This document shows, one piece after another, positions 45,184 to 54,377 of a stretch of 64,000 nucleotides of DNA. Under the pieces are notes generated by a model that saw only the letters and a list, made by a program, of their open reading frames with translations, was not told where the DNA came from and ran no database searches. The stretch's first letter is position 1; the number at the start of each line of letters is the position of its first letter. The position numbers and the translations under genes are program-made. Source of the stretch: Arthrobacter sp. Bi83 (lineage in GTDB: Bacteria > Actinomycetota > Actinomycetes > Actinomycetales > Micrococcaceae); NCBI RefSeq assembly GCF_918698095.1, contig NZ_CAKKLY010000014.1, positions 27,295-91,294 on the forward strand, given 5' to 3'.

Positions 45184-46077
45184 GTGGACACCCGAAAGCT
45201 GAAGTATTTTCTGGCCGTAGTTGACCATGACGGGTTCAACCGGGCCGCCGAGCACCTGCTCATCGCGCAGCCCTCACTCTCCCAGACAATTGCCGGGCTG
45301 GAGAAGGAACTGGGCGTACCGCTCTTCCACCGTATCGGCCGGAGGGCTGTCCTCAGCGAGGCCGGCAAGGAGCTCGTGGGACCCGCCCGGCTCGTGATGC
45401 GGGACCTCGATGCCGCCCAGTCAGCGGTCCAGGCACTCCGGGGTGTGCGCAGCGGCAGGCTCGACATCACCACCATGCCCTCCCCTGGGATCGAGCCGCT
45501 GACGTCGATGATCGCCGGCTTCACCCAGCAGCACCCCTCGGTGCGGCTCAACGTCAGCGCCGCCTTCACGCCCGAGGAAGTCATCGAGTCCGTCCGCACC
45601 GGCAGCACGGAGATTGGCCTGGCAGGATCACCCACGCCGATCCGGGTGCCGGGCGTCCAGGTTCTGGAGCTGGAGCGCCAGCCGCTGATCCTCATAGTCA
45701 ATCCCCACGCAGACACCTTCAGCCCTGGGACGACCATCCAACGGGAAGACCTGGGCGGCCACCGGCTGATCGCCAGTCAGCGGGGATCGCTGATGCGCTG
45801 GCTCGTCGACGATGCGTTGGCGCATGGCGTCAAGACCGAAATCGTCGTCGAGGTCGCGCACAGGACCTCGATTTTGCCTTTGGTGCTGGCCGGCGTCGGG
45901 CACGCCGTCATGCCGTCCTCGTGGGCGCCGCTGGCGCACAGGTCAGGGCTGCGGACTTTGCTTATTGAACCGGTGTCCCACCTGGATGTGGCCATTCTGA
46001 GCCGGAAGGAAGACCTGACTCCGGCGGCGCGGGCGTTCCTGAAGGTCGCGGAACTGCACGTGGCTCCCCCGATCTGA
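45184..46077 (+). CDS. LysR-type transcriptional regulator
   Basis: 297 aa from a GTG with AAGGAG about 8 bases upstream. The N-terminal helix-turn-helix is canonical (MDTRKLKYFLAVVDHDG, AAEHLLIAQPSLSQTIAGLEKELGVPLFHRIGRRAVLSEAGKEL). The effector-binding domain follows from about residue 90. It is encoded in the same direction as, and 145 bases before, the dehydrogenase and DctA genes, so it probably activates them in response to a dicarboxylate such as tartrate or malate. Confidence 0.92.
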   Translation: MDTRKLKYFLAVVDHDGFNRAAEHLLIAQPSLSQTIAGLEKELGVPLFHRIGRRAVLSEAGKELVGPARLVMRDLDAAQSAVQALRGVRSGRLDITTMPSPGIEPLTSMIAGFTQQHPSVRLNVSAAFTPEEVIESVRTGSTEIGLAGSPTPIRVPGVQVLELERQPLILIVNPHADTFSPGTTIQREDLGGHRLIASQRGSLMRWLVDDALAHGVKTEIVVEVAHRTSILPLVLAGVGHAVMPSSWAPLAHRSGLRTLLIEPVSHLDVAILSRKEDLTPAARAFLKVAELHVAPPI

Positions 46078-46221
46078 CCGGGGGCGCCGCAGGTCGATCA
46101 ATAGGCTGAACCTATTTACCGTATCGAATCTTGGTCTTGGACGCCCCGTGGGAACAGGCCCTCTACTTGAAGAGGAAGGGCAGTGTGACGCTGCTAACAG
46201 ACTCAATGAGGAGGTAGGCAC

Positions 46222-47319
46222 ATGAGCGCCACCCAGAAATTCAGCATCGCTTCAATCCCCGCAGACGGTGTCGGCAAGGAAGTCGTCTCCGCAGGCCGCC
46301 GCGTCCTGGACGCCCTGGCAGAAAACTCCGGCGGCAAGTTCGCCTTCGAGTGGACCGAGTTCCCTTGGGGTTGCGGCTACTACGAAAAGACCGGCCAGAT
46401 GATGGACCCCAAGGGACTTGAGACCCTGAAGGACTTCGATGCCATCTACTTCGGCGCCGTCGGCTGGGAAAACGTCCCGGACCACATCAGCCTCTGGGGC
46501 CTGCGCCTGAACATCACCCAGAACTTTGACCAGTGGGCCAACATCCGCCCGGTGAAGTTCCTCCCCGGCATCGAGTCGCCGCTGCGCAAGGCCGACAACA
46601 CCGAACTCGATTGGATCGTTGTCCGCGAAAACAGCGAAGGCGAGTACGCCGGCCTCGGCGGGCGCAACCTCAGCGGCCGCGGCCCCGGCAACGAGGTCGC
46701 ACTGCAGACGGCACTGTTCACCGAAAAGGGCTGTGAGCGCATCATGCGCTTCGCCTTCGATCTGGCCCGGACCCGCACGGTGAAAAAAGTCTCCTCCGTG
46801 ACCAAGTCCAACGCCCAGCAGTACGGCATGGTCCTTTGGGACGAAACCTTCCAGCGCGTGGCTCTCGACTACCCGGATGTCCAGACCGAAAGCGTCCTCG
46901 TTGACGCGATGAGCGCCAAGTTCATCCTCAAGCCTGAGGACCTCTCCGTCGTCGTCGCCTCGAACCTGAACGCTGACATCCTCTCGGACCTGGGGTCAGC
47001 ACTGGCCGGAAGCCTCGGCCTGGCAGCCAGCGCGAACCTGAATCCGGAGCGCCGTTTCCCGTCCATGTTTGAACCGGTCCACGGCTCCGCTCCGGACATC
47101 GCCGGCAAGGGCATCAGCAACCCGATCGGCGCGATCGCCAGCGCCGCCCTGATGCTTGACCACTTCGGCCTGCACGAAGAAGCCCGCCTGGTCGAGGCCG
47201 CCATCGAGCAGACCACCGCCGCCGGGTACTTGACCCGCGACGTCGGCGGCGAAGCCAACACCGACGACGTCACCGACGCCATCATCAAGGCCCTCAGTCA
47301 CACCCTTGCCGCCGTCTAA
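46222..47319 (+). CDS. Tartrate/D-malate-type decarboxylating dehydrogenase
   Basis: 365 aa member of the isopropylmalate/isocitrate dehydrogenase family, NAD- and Mg/Mn-dependent. SIPADGVGKEVV, FPWGCGYYEKTG, AVGWENVPDHISLWGLRL and NFDQWANIRPVKFLPG match tartrate dehydrogenase/D-malate dehydrogenase (TtuC, DmlA). NLNADILSDLGSALAGSLG and FEPVHGSAPDIAGKGISNPIG supply metal and cofactor contacts. Such enzymes convert L-tartrate to oxaloglycolate or D-malate to pyruvate. A GAGGAGGTAGG site precedes the ATG. Located between LysR and a C4-dicarboxylate carrier, so it is catabolic and not leuB. Confidence 0.9.
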   Translation: MSATQKFSIASIPADGVGKEVVSAGRRVLDALAENSGGKFAFEWTEFPWGCGYYEKTGQMMDPKGLETLKDFDAIYFGAVGWENVPDHISLWGLRLNITQNFDQWANIRPVKFLPGIESPLRKADNTELDWIVVRENSEGEYAGLGGRNLSGRGPGNEVALQTALFTEKGCERIMRFAFDLARTRTVKKVSSVTKSNAQQYGMVLWDETFQRVALDYPDVQTESVLVDAMSAKFILKPEDLSVVVASNLNADILSDLGSALAGSLGLAASANLNPERRFPSMFEPVHGSAPDIAGKGISNPIGAIASAALMLDHFGLHEEARLVEAAIEQTTAAGYLTRDVGGEANTDDVTDAIIKALSHTLAAV

Positions 47320-47334
47320 CCAGACCGCTTTCTG

Positions 47335-47374
47335 AAGCGGCCGACGGCGGCCGACCCGCCGCCGTCGGCCGCTT
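47335..47374 (+). terminator. Hairpin after the dehydrogenase gene
   Basis: 16-bp stem, arms AAGCGGCCGACGGCGG at 47335-47350 and its complement at 47359-47374, eight-base loop. It lies in the gap before dctA and may partly terminate or stabilise the dehydrogenase message. Confidence 0.65.
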
Positions 47375-47480
47375 GCGCGGAAGCCCCTCCCCAACACTCG
47401 AAAGCTCGTGTCGGGGCCCTCGGGACGCCGCTTACCCTTCAAGCTTCACTCCAGCGACTTTCCACAACGAGGTAGGAATC

Positions 47481-48956
47481 ATGGATCACATCACCACCGC
47501 CGGGCCGGCAACGCCGGCCCCCAAGACACGTTGGTACAAGCAGCTGTACTTCTGGGTACTGACCGCCATTCTCATAGGCATCCTGGTCGGCTGGCTCGCA
47601 CCGGCCGTGGGCATTGCCATGGAACCTATCGGCACCACCTTCGTCAACTCAATGAAGATGCTCATCGGCCCGATTGTGTTCCTGACCATCGTTGGCGGCA
47701 TCGCCAGTGTTGCGGACCTGAAAAAGGTCGGCATGACGGGGCTGAAGGCCCTGACCTACTTCCAGATCGGCACGATCTTCGCCATGATCTTCGGCCTGGT
47801 CGCCATCAACATCTTCCGCCTCGGTGACGGCGTCAACGCCGATGCCGGCTCCATCAAGACCTCCGACTCCGCAGCCAAGCTCATCGACGCCGGCCAGCAC
47901 CAGGAATGGTGGCAGTTCCTCACCCACATCATTCCCAACAGCATCGTTGGGCCCTTCGTTGAGGGCGACATCCTTCAGATCATCTTCATCGCCGTCGTCT
48001 TCGGCATCGCCCTGAACGCCATGGGCAAGGTCGGTGCGCCCGTTCTGGACGGCGTGCAGCGCCTGACAGGTGTCATGTTCAAGATCCTGAGCTTCATCAT
48101 GAAGGCCGCCCCCATCGGCGCCTTCGGTGCCATGGCCTTCGCCGTCGGAAAGTACGGCGTCTCCTCCCTCACCAGCATGGGCGGACTGATCGCCCTCTTC
48201 TACGCAACCTCGATCCTGTTCGTCGTCGTGGTCCTCGGATCTGTCATGGCCTTCCTGAAGCTGAACATCTTCACGATGATCCGGCACCTCAAAGAGGAAT
48301 ACATGCTCATCCTGGGCACCTCGACCGCCGAACCGGCTCTGCCCGGCCTGATGCGCAAGCTTGAGCACGCAGGCGTGAAGAAGGAAACCGTCGGCCTCGT
48401 CGTTCCCACGGGCTACAGCTTCAACCTCGACGGTGCCGCAATTTACCTGTCTTTGGCCGCCCTGTACATCGCCCAGGCCACCAACACGGACCTGACCATC
48501 GGCCAGCAACTGGGCCTGCTGGCCGTCATGCTACTCACCTCCAAGGGCGCAGCAGGCGTTGCAGGCGGCGGCTTCATCGCGCTGACCGCCACCCTGACCA
48601 CCATCGGCACGATCCCTGCCGCCGGCATCATGCTCATCTTCGGCATCGATAAGTTCATGTCCGAATGCCGGGCGCTGGTGAACTTCACTGGCAACGCCGT
48701 CGCCACCCTGTTCATCGCCTGGTGGGACCGCACGCTGGATGCCGATCGCGTCCGCCGCGTTTTCGCCGGTGAAACCGTTGAGCCTATGCCGGCGGAGGAC
48801 CCTATCCACCTCGACGAGGTCACCGACATCGACGATGACCTCACCGAATACGGTCACCACGCGCCCAAGGAAACCGGTGCCAGGCACGCAGGAGCCCTTG
48901 GCGACGCCGCTCCCTCCGCCGACGTCCGCCGTCACGCCTACTCGGAAACCGTCTGA
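47481..48956 (+). CDS. dctA: C4-dicarboxylate:cation symporter (DAACS family)
   Basis: 491 aa from the ATG at 47481, which has GAGGTAGGA upstream; the frame is open earlier but covers the hairpin. About eight membrane helices plus re-entrant loops. The family core is clear: LGTSTAEPALPGLMRKLEHAG (first re-entrant loop), VVPTGYSFNLDGAAIYLSLAALYIAQATN, and MSECRALVNFTGNAVATLFIAWW (NxxGNxxAT). It should import malate, succinate, fumarate or tartrate for the upstream dehydrogenase. Confidence 0.94.
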   Translation: MDHITTAGPATPAPKTRWYKQLYFWVLTAILIGILVGWLAPAVGIAMEPIGTTFVNSMKMLIGPIVFLTIVGGIASVADLKKVGMTGLKALTYFQIGTIFAMIFGLVAINIFRLGDGVNADAGSIKTSDSAAKLIDAGQHQEWWQFLTHIIPNSIVGPFVEGDILQIIFIAVVFGIALNAMGKVGAPVLDGVQRLTGVMFKILSFIMKAAPIGAFGAMAFAVGKYGVSSLTSMGGLIALFYATSILFVVVVLGSVMAFLKLNIFTMIRHLKEEYMLILGTSTAEPALPGLMRKLEHAGVKKETVGLVVPTGYSFNLDGAAIYLSLAALYIAQATNTDLTIGQQLGLLAVMLLTSKGAAGVAGGGFIALTATLTTIGTIPAAGIMLIFGIDKFMSECRALVNFTGNAVATLFIAWWDRTLDADRVRRVFAGETVEPMPAEDPIHLDEVTDIDDDLTEYGHHAPKETGARHAGALGDAAPSADVRRHAYSETV

Positions 48957-49265
48957 CATGCACCGCGCAACCGCCCCGAAATCCGTGCGGACCCTCAAGA
49001 CATCGGTACAAGCATCCTGTAGCTGACCTGCTGCAGGAACAGATTCGTCCGCCCGGGGGTAGCCCGGGCGGACGTTTTCGTTCGCACCCAACTCTCAGAG
49101 GTATCGGCCAACACCCGCCTAATCCGCAGGGCATTCTCTATTGAGGCCGTCTGGACTACCTTTTTCCTATAGTTCCGGGGCGGTTGCACCATCGGTGGCC
49201 GATGTGACCGGTGGCGAACCGTCGATCGTCGATAGAAGGTCTACTCGGAAGGGGCGGCAAACGTT
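48957..49265. other. Intergenic region with terminator and upstream sequence of a foreign-looking gene
   Basis: About 310 bases. The first part holds the dctA terminator at 49046-49079. The second part, about 49080-49265, is upstream of a lower-G+C gene and contains a repeated GTCGAT element around 49217-49232. No coding frame. Confidence 0.45.
49046..49079 (+). terminator. Rho-independent terminator of dctA
   Basis: 12-bp perfect stem, CGTCCGCCCGGG at 49046-49057 with CCCGGGCGGACG at 49063-49074, five-base loop, followed by TTTTCGTT. Confidence 0.92.
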
Positions 49266-50000
49266 ATGAACTCAAAAACCAAAATGCTCGGCGGCGTCAT
49301 TGTCCTACTGCTGATTGTCGCCGGCGGAGCATTATTGCTCGTGAACAACTTGCAACATCAGGCCAGTGACTACAATCCACAGATCAAGCCGGCGGATTTC
49401 ACTGCGAAAATTACCAACAAGTATTTCGCCCTTCCCGTAGGCAAGAAAATGACCTATGAGGGTACGGCCCAAGGCGGAGCCACAGAGCGAGTCGAGATTG
49501 AGATCCTCGCTGAACGGAAGATCATTGAGGGCGTCGAGACGGCCATCTATCTAGACAGGGAGTATAAAAACGGACAGCTGGTCGAGGAAACCAGAGATTA
49601 CCTGGCGCAACACAAAAATGGAGACGTCTGGTACTTTGGCGAGGACGTGAACAACTTTCTAAATGGAGTATTGCTCAGTCATTCGGGCAGCTTCATTCAT
49701 GGGCAAGACGGTGCACGAGCTGGCATTTGGATGAAGGCCGAGCAGCGGGTGAACGACTCCTACAGGCAGGAATATTACGTAGGAAAGGCCGAAGATATGC
49801 GGGACACCGTTGCCACGGGCCTGACCGTGGCAACGAAGCTTGGGACATACTCCGACTGCGTTAAGGTCTACGACTGGACGCCGCTTGAGAAAAAGTCGAG
49901 AGAGCACAAGTACTACTGCCCCAAGGTCAGTTCGCTGGTTCTTACTGAGGACTTGGAAACCGGCAGTCGATCAGAACTTACAAACATTGTCGTGCCATAA
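49266..50000 (+). CDS. Membrane-anchored hypothetical protein of lower G+C
   Basis: 244 aa with one N-terminal membrane helix (MLGGVIVLLLIVAGGALLLV) and an extracytoplasmic domain of about 210 residues. That domain has alternating strands (ITNKYFALPVGKKMTYEGTAQGG, VEIEILAERKIIEGVETAIYLD, GDVWYFGEDVNNF) of the sort seen in lipocalin-like or lipoprotein beta-folds. I do not recognise a named family. Codon use is visibly less G/C-biased than its neighbours, which hints at horizontal acquisition. Standalone gene. Confidence 0.75.
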   Translation: MNSKTKMLGGVIVLLLIVAGGALLLVNNLQHQASDYNPQIKPADFTAKITNKYFALPVGKKMTYEGTAQGGATERVEIEILAERKIIEGVETAIYLDREYKNGQLVEETRDYLAQHKNGDVWYFGEDVNNFLNGVLLSHSGSFIHGQDGARAGIWMKAEQRVNDSYRQEYYVGKAEDMRDTVATGLTVATKLGTYSDCVKVYDWTPLEKKSREHKYYCPKVSSLVLTEDLETGSRSELTNIVVP

Positions 50001-50117
50001 GCATTTCACTTGTGAAAAGTCGTCCAGGCGCTGTTCCACAGCAGACCTTCCCCTGCTCCTTGCCAATGTTCTTTGGTTTCACGACCATTGACTCCCCTCG
50101 AGTATTTCAAGGAGTTT

Positions 50118-50140
50118 TGCCGGCGCCCCACGCGCCGGCA
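50118..50140. terminator. Hairpin downstream of the SDR gene
   Basis: 9-bp stem TGCCGGCGC and GCGCCGGCA, five-base loop, preceded on the plus strand by TTTT. It lies about 30 bases past the SDR stop on the minus strand; without a T run in that direction it is a weak call. Confidence 0.45.
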
Positions 50141-50168
50141 GCCGTTCCCGCAGGGCGTTCTGTGGTTC

Positions 50169-50945
50169 TTAGTGGATGTGGCTGCCGCCGTTGATGTCAA
50201 TGGTGGTGCCCGTGAGATATGCCGAATCCTCTGAGGAGAGAAAGGTGATGACGGCGGCGATCTCCTCGGTGGTGGCGTTGCGGCCCAGCGGGATACCTGC
50301 GTTGATGGCGGCTTCCTGTTCCTCGGTGCTCCCCACCCGGATGTCCGTATCCACGGCGCCGGGGGTGATGGCGTTGACAGTCACGCCGGTGGCGCCTATT
50401 TCGCGGGCCAAGGCCTTAGTGAAGCCCAAGATGGCAGCCTTCGCTGCGGAGTAGGGGACCTTGCCGAACACGCCGCCGCCGCGCTGGGCGGAAACGGAGG
50501 ACATGTTGACGATCCTGCCCCAGCCGTTGGCGATCATATCCGGCAGGAACGCCTTGGTGACCAGGTAGGTGCCCGTGGAGTTCACGGCCATGACCTTGTT
50601 CCACAGTTCCAGCGTGGTCTCCAGGAACGGCACCGGCGAGGTGATGCCGGCGATGTTGGCGAGGGCGCCGACTGCGGGAAGGTTGCCGGCGCTGATCTCC
50701 GCGGCCACCGCCTTGTAGGCGGCGTTGACGGAAACCTCTCTGGCGACGTCAATCTGATGGCCGAAGGCGGCGACGTTGAACTCGTTGCCGATTTCCGTTG
50801 CGACCTTGGCGGATTTCTCGCCGTCGAGGTCCAGGATCACCACAGCCCAGCCCTGGCTGGCGTAGCGGCGTGCGGTGGTGATGCCGATGCCCCGGTCCGA
50901 GGTTGCCCCGGTGAGGACGGCGGTGCGCTGGATGGTGGTGGTCAT
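50169..50945 (-). CDS. Short-chain dehydrogenase/reductase of the split-transketolase module
   Basis: 258 aa classical SDR. TGATSDRGIG cofactor motif, LANIAGIT, catalytic SSVSAQRGG with YSAAKAA, and ILDLDG predicting NAD. It is collinear with the SDR at 17624-18400 over its whole length. It lies downstream of the TIM-barrel isomerase gene and probably oxidises or reduces the carbohydrate before or after isomerisation. The 101-base gap between the two genes holds a long inverted repeat. Confidence 0.88.
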   Translation of the reverse strand: MTTTIQRTAVLTGATSDRGIGITTARRYASQGWAVVILDLDGEKSAKVATEIGNEFNVAAFGHQIDVAREVSVNAAYKAVAAEISAGNLPAVGALANIAGITSPVPFLETTLELWNKVMAVNSTGTYLVTKAFLPDMIANGWGRIVNMSSVSAQRGGGVFGKVPYSAAKAAILGFTKALAREIGATGVTVNAITPGAVDTDIRVGSTEEQEAAINAGIPLGRNATTEEIAAVITFLSSEDSAYLTGTTIDINGGSHIH

Positions 50946-50985
50946 GATGCTCCTTGGGTTTGCTTGGTGTGTCGGTTGAGTGGAA

Positions 50986-51043
50986 TCGAGTGCTCCGTAA
51001 ACGCCGTTTTGAGGGCTGATAAGGGCCGTTACGGAGCAATCGA
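50986..51043. repeat. Long inverted repeat between isomerase and SDR genes
   Basis: Arms TCGAGTGCTCCGTAA at 50986-51000 and TTACGGAGCAATCGA at 51029-51043, 15 bp with one mismatch, spacer 28 bases. It is inside an apparent operon, so it may be a REP-like element or an mRNA-processing signal rather than a promoter. Confidence 0.7.
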
Positions 51044-51046
51044 CGG

Positions 51047-51871
51047 TCAGATGAGGTCGCTGATGTAGCTGGCTGCTTTGGCCGCGGCGGCCGGGCGCTC
51101 GTCGTGGGTGACGTCCCGGGTTTCCAGTTCCAGTGAGAAGTGGCCGGTGTAGCCGTGGGACGCCAGTGAACCCAGTCCGGCGGAGAAGTCTGCCTGCCCG
51201 TTGCCGATGCTGAGGTTGATGTTGCCCGGGACGGCGTCCCTGAGATGCACGTGCGCGATCCGGCCGGCATGGTGTTCGACGTATTCCAGCGGGTCCTCGC
51301 CGGCGGCGACGATGTGGCTGAAATCCATGACGATCCCCACGCCGGAACCTGCCAGCCGCGCGGCCAGCTGTTCCGCGCGCTCCAGGTTCCAGCAGAACCT
51401 CAGGAAGTGCAGGGATTCGGTCCAGAGTTCGACGCCGAACTCCGCCGCGCGCTGCCCCGCGTGGATCAGTTGGGCGGTTATTTCGTCCAGGTCCTCGTCG
51501 ACACTCCGGACCGGCTCGTGGCTCGGGGCCCCGCAGGGAAGGACCAGCGCCCTGGCGCCTGTGTCCGCGGTGAGGGTGAGCAGCGCGTCAAGGTGCCGGT
51601 CCCGCGCCGCCTGCCGGCCGCCGTCGAGCACTGCGTTGAGATCCCCGATGTCACCGTTAATCGAACGGACCCGCAAACCGGAGGCTGTAACCTCCGCGGT
51701 GACGGCCGTGACGGCGTCCGCATCAAGTTCATACGGGACGTGGTCGCAGACGCCGGGCAGGGCACCCAGGTCGATTTCGTCAAACCCCAGTCCGCTGATG
51801 GTCTGCAGTGCCGTGCCCAGGTCCTGGTGGCGAAAGCTGATGGACGAGCAGCCGAGTCGGGAGTTGAACAT
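51047..51871 (-). CDS. Sugar isomerase/epimerase, TIM-barrel (xylose isomerase-like, AP endonuclease 2 superfamily)
   Basis: 274 aa. The barrel is shown by LGCSSISFRHQDLGTALQTISGLGFDEIDLG, VRSINGDIGD, VELWTESLHFLRFCWNLE (metal-ligand Glu), VGIVMDFSHIVAAGE (Asp-x2-His) and IAHVHLRDA (His). These metal ligands suit a divalent-cation ketose/aldose isomerase or epimerase. It is divergently transcribed from the MHS carrier and transketolase genes across a region with three copies of a 13-bp operator. No sugar kinase is nearby, so it may act on unphosphorylated substrate. Confidence 0.87.
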   Translation of the reverse strand: MFNSRLGCSSISFRHQDLGTALQTISGLGFDEIDLGALPGVCDHVPYELDADAVTAVTAEVTASGLRVRSINGDIGDLNAVLDGGRQAARDRHLDALLTLTADTGARALVLPCGAPSHEPVRSVDEDLDEITAQLIHAGQRAAEFGVELWTESLHFLRFCWNLERAEQLAARLAGSGVGIVMDFSHIVAAGEDPLEYVEHHAGRIAHVHLRDAVPGNINLSIGNGQADFSAGLGSLASHGYTGHFSLELETRDVTHDERPAAAAKAASYISDLI

Positions 51872-51929
51872 CTTCGTTGATCCTCATTGCTTACGTAGAA
51901 GTGACGAGCACCACGCTACGGCGAAGACT

Positions 51930-51962
51930 GTTGACAGTCAACCTCTGACGTTGGCAGTTGAC
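51930..51962. promoter_or_regulatory. Paired 13-bp GntR operators before the isomerase gene
   Basis: GTTGACAGTCAAC at 51930-51942 is a perfect palindrome around its centre base. GTTGGCAGTTGAC at 51950-51962 is a second copy 20 bases away. The same pattern recurs at 52000-52012 and 55470-55482. Confidence 0.8.
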
Positions 51963-51999
51963 AGACGGGCATGATGCAGATCACACTGGATCATCCGTT

Positions 52000-52012
52000 G
52001 TTAACAGTCGAC
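52000..52012. promoter_or_regulatory. 13-bp GntR operator before the MHS carrier gene
   Basis: GTTAACAGTCGAC, matching GTnnACAGTnnAC, 48 bases before the ATG of the carrier. Confidence 0.75.
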
Positions 52013-52059
52013 CGTGACCTCCGCCGCAGCGGCGGTTGCTTTTCGAAAGGGAATCACCA

Positions 52060-53397
52060 ATGAGCAAAGAAGCTCTGGCCATGCGCGGCCCGGTTCACGG
52101 CACCAAGGACGCCAGGCGGGTCGCCATCGGCTCCGGCGTCGGCGCAGTCATCGAAACCTATGACTTCATCGGTTTCGGCACCGCCGCGGCTCTTTACTTT
52201 GGAACGGCCTTCTTCCCCACCGGCGATCCGGTCACCGGCACCCTTGCCGCTTTCGCCACTCTTGGCGTCGGCTTTGCCGCCCGCCCGATTGGCGGCATCA
52301 TCGGCGGCCACCTCGGTGACAAGCTGGGCCGCAAGCCGGTCCTCGTGGCTTCGCTGATTCTTATGGGTATTGCGACCTTCATGATCGGCCTCCTTCCGAC
52401 CTACAGCCAGGTAGGACTGTTGGCGCCTGCCCTTCTGGTCTTTGTCCGCGTTGTCCAGGGCCTGGCCTTCGGCGCTGAATGGGGCGGAGCCATCCTGATG
52501 AGCTACGAACACGCACCCTGGAAGGCCAAGGGCAAGTACACCGGAATCGTCCAGGCCGGCTTCCCCGTCGGCCTCCTGCTCGCAAACCTTGTGTTTCTGG
52601 TCAGCGTCCAGCTCGGCGGCGAACTCACCTGGCGCATTCCCTTCCTCGCCAGCATCGTCCTCGTCATCGTCGGCCTGATCATCCGCTCAAAGGTCCCCGA
52701 GTCCCCCGTCTTTGACGAGGTCAAGGACAGCGGCGACATCGTGAAGTCCCCCATCGTCGAGGTCATCAAGACCGACTGGCGCAACATCGTCAAGGGCATC
52801 GGCCTCCGCATCGCCGAGACCGCCGGCTACGCCGTCTCCATCACCTACATGATTTCCTACCTCAACAGCCAGCACCTGGCCGACAAGACGCAGACTCTCG
52901 TCGCCCTTTGCATCGCCTCCGCGATCGGCATCTTTGCCACCCAGGTCTGGGCGCGGCTGACCGACAGGATCGGCCGGCGGCCCGTGTACATCTGGTCCTG
53001 CGCCTTCGCCGCGCTGTTCGCCATCCCTATGTTCCTGCTCGTCAACACCGGGCTGTTCATCTTCATCATCGCGACGATCGTCATCTCCTACGCCGTGTGC
53101 CAGAACTCCCTCGCCGGAGCCCAGGGTGCCTGGTTCCCCGAGCTCTTCCAGGCCAAAACCCGCGCCTCCGGTGCATCGCTTGCCTACCAGATCTCCGCCA
53201 TGGTCTCCGGCTTCACACCGTTCATCACCACGCTGCTCTTCGTCAGCTTCGGCTGGATAGGCCCGGCGTTGCTCTTCGGCCTCTACGCCGCCATCGGTCT
53301 CTGGGCAGCCATTGCCACCCGCGAGACCTGGGGCAAGCGGGAGCGCCGGCTTGCCGACGAGGCTACGAAAAGCACCCCCGCACACGTGAGCGCATAG
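52060..53397 (+). CDS. MFS transporter, MHS family
   Basis: 445 aa from the ATG at 52060 with GAAAGGG nine bases upstream. VIETYDFIGFGTAAALYFGTAFFP and ARPIGGIIGGHLGDKLGRKPVLVASL define the MHS family of proton symporters for organic acids and related small polar compounds. These carriers deliver substrate unphosphorylated. It is the first gene of an operon with the split transketolase and shares operators with the isomerase/SDR operon. Confidence 0.92.
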   Translation: MSKEALAMRGPVHGTKDARRVAIGSGVGAVIETYDFIGFGTAAALYFGTAFFPTGDPVTGTLAAFATLGVGFAARPIGGIIGGHLGDKLGRKPVLVASLILMGIATFMIGLLPTYSQVGLLAPALLVFVRVVQGLAFGAEWGGAILMSYEHAPWKAKGKYTGIVQAGFPVGLLLANLVFLVSVQLGGELTWRIPFLASIVLVIVGLIIRSKVPESPVFDEVKDSGDIVKSPIVEVIKTDWRNIVKGIGLRIAETAGYAVSITYMISYLNSQHLADKTQTLVALCIASAIGIFATQVWARLTDRIGRRPVYIWSCAFAALFAIPMFLLVNTGLFIFIIATIVISYAVCQNSLAGAQGAWFPELFQAKTRASGASLAYQISAMVSGFTPFITTLLFVSFGWIGPALLFGLYAAIGLWAAIATRETWGKRERRLADEATKSTPAHVSA

Positions 53398-53477
53398 GAC
53401 ACACGCGACACGCGCCGAATTGGACGCCGTCGACGGCATCCCTCAGAACGCATCCACCACTTTCGAAAGGCAGAACT

Positions 53478-54377
53478 GTGGTTCTCACGCAGGAAACAAC
53501 ATCCCTGAGCAAGTCACCCGAAGGAAGCGGAGAACGCCTCGGGCGGGTAGCCGCCGCGGCCTACAGGATCCGGCACCACGCCCTCAACATGGGCGAGGTG
53601 CAGGGCCAAGGCTACGTGGGCCAGGCACTCGGCGCGGCGGACATGCTGGCCGCGGTGTACGCGGACCAGCTCCGCTTCCGCGCCGACGATCCTCACTGGG
53701 TCGAGCGGGACAGGTTCCTGCTGTCCACCGGGCACTACGCCATCGGCCACTACGCTGCGCTGGCTGAGGCCGGCGTTATCCCCGTCCAAGAGCTCGAAAC
53801 CTACGGATCCGATGATTCACGGCTTCCCATGTCCGGCATGTCCACCTACACGCCCGGCATGGAAATTTCCGGCGGCTCCCTCGGCCACGGCCTCACCATC
53901 GCCGTCGGCATGGCCCTGGGCCTGCGCCACCAGGGCTCCACGGCCAGGGTCTACAACTTCCTCTCCGACGGCGAACTGGACGAGGGCTCCACGTGGGAGG
54001 CTGCCATGGGCGCACACCACCACCAGTTGGGCAACCTCACCGCCATGGTCGACATCAACGCACTGCAGGCCGACGGCAAGACGGACACGGTGCTGCGCAC
54101 CGAACCCGTGACGGAAAAGTGGGAAGCCTTCGGCTGGTACACCCAGCGCGTGGACGGCAACAACATGGCCGACGTCCTGCACGCCTTCGACAACGCAGCA
54201 GCCCAGGCCGCCGCCGTCGGACGTCCTTCCGTGATCCTCTGCGACACGAAAGTGGGCCGCGGCGTGCCGCTGCTCGAGGACCGCGAGAAGGCGCACTTCA
54301 TGCGCATCGAAGAACACGAATGGCAGCTCTGCCGAGAGCAACTGACCGCAGGATACGAAGGAAAGGCCACCCGATGA
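53478..54377 (+). CDS. Transketolase, N-terminal (TPP-binding) subunit
   Basis: 299 aa from a GTG at 53478 with AAAGG seven bases upstream; the open frame extends further back into the carrier gene but that part is not real. It is the pyrophosphate-binding half of a split transketolase. The TPP motif runs from SDGELDEGSTWEA at 163 to DINALQADG at about 192-200. GHYAIGHYAALAEAG and EISGGSLGHGL are conserved family sequences. Its stop overlaps the next start as ATGA, so the two halves are made together. Confidence 0.92.
   Translation: MVLTQETTSLSKSPEGSGERLGRVAAAAYRIRHHALNMGEVQGQGYVGQALGAADMLAAVYADQLRFRADDPHWVERDRFLLSTGHYAIGHYAALAEAGVIPVQELETYGSDDSRLPMSGMSTYTPGMEISGGSLGHGLTIAVGMALGLRHQGSTARVYNFLSDGELDEGSTWEAAMGAHHHQLGNLTAMVDINALQADGKTDTVLRTEPVTEKWEAFGWYTQRVDGNNMADVLHAFDNAAAQAAAVGRPSVILCDTKVGRGVPLLEDREKAHFMRIEEHEWQLCREQLTAGYEGKATR

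Noticed and set aside
52908..53477. Upstream extension of the transketolase N-subunit frame
   Set aside because: It lies inside the MHS carrier gene in another frame and is Arg/His-rich; the real start is the GTG at 53478 with a ribosome site.
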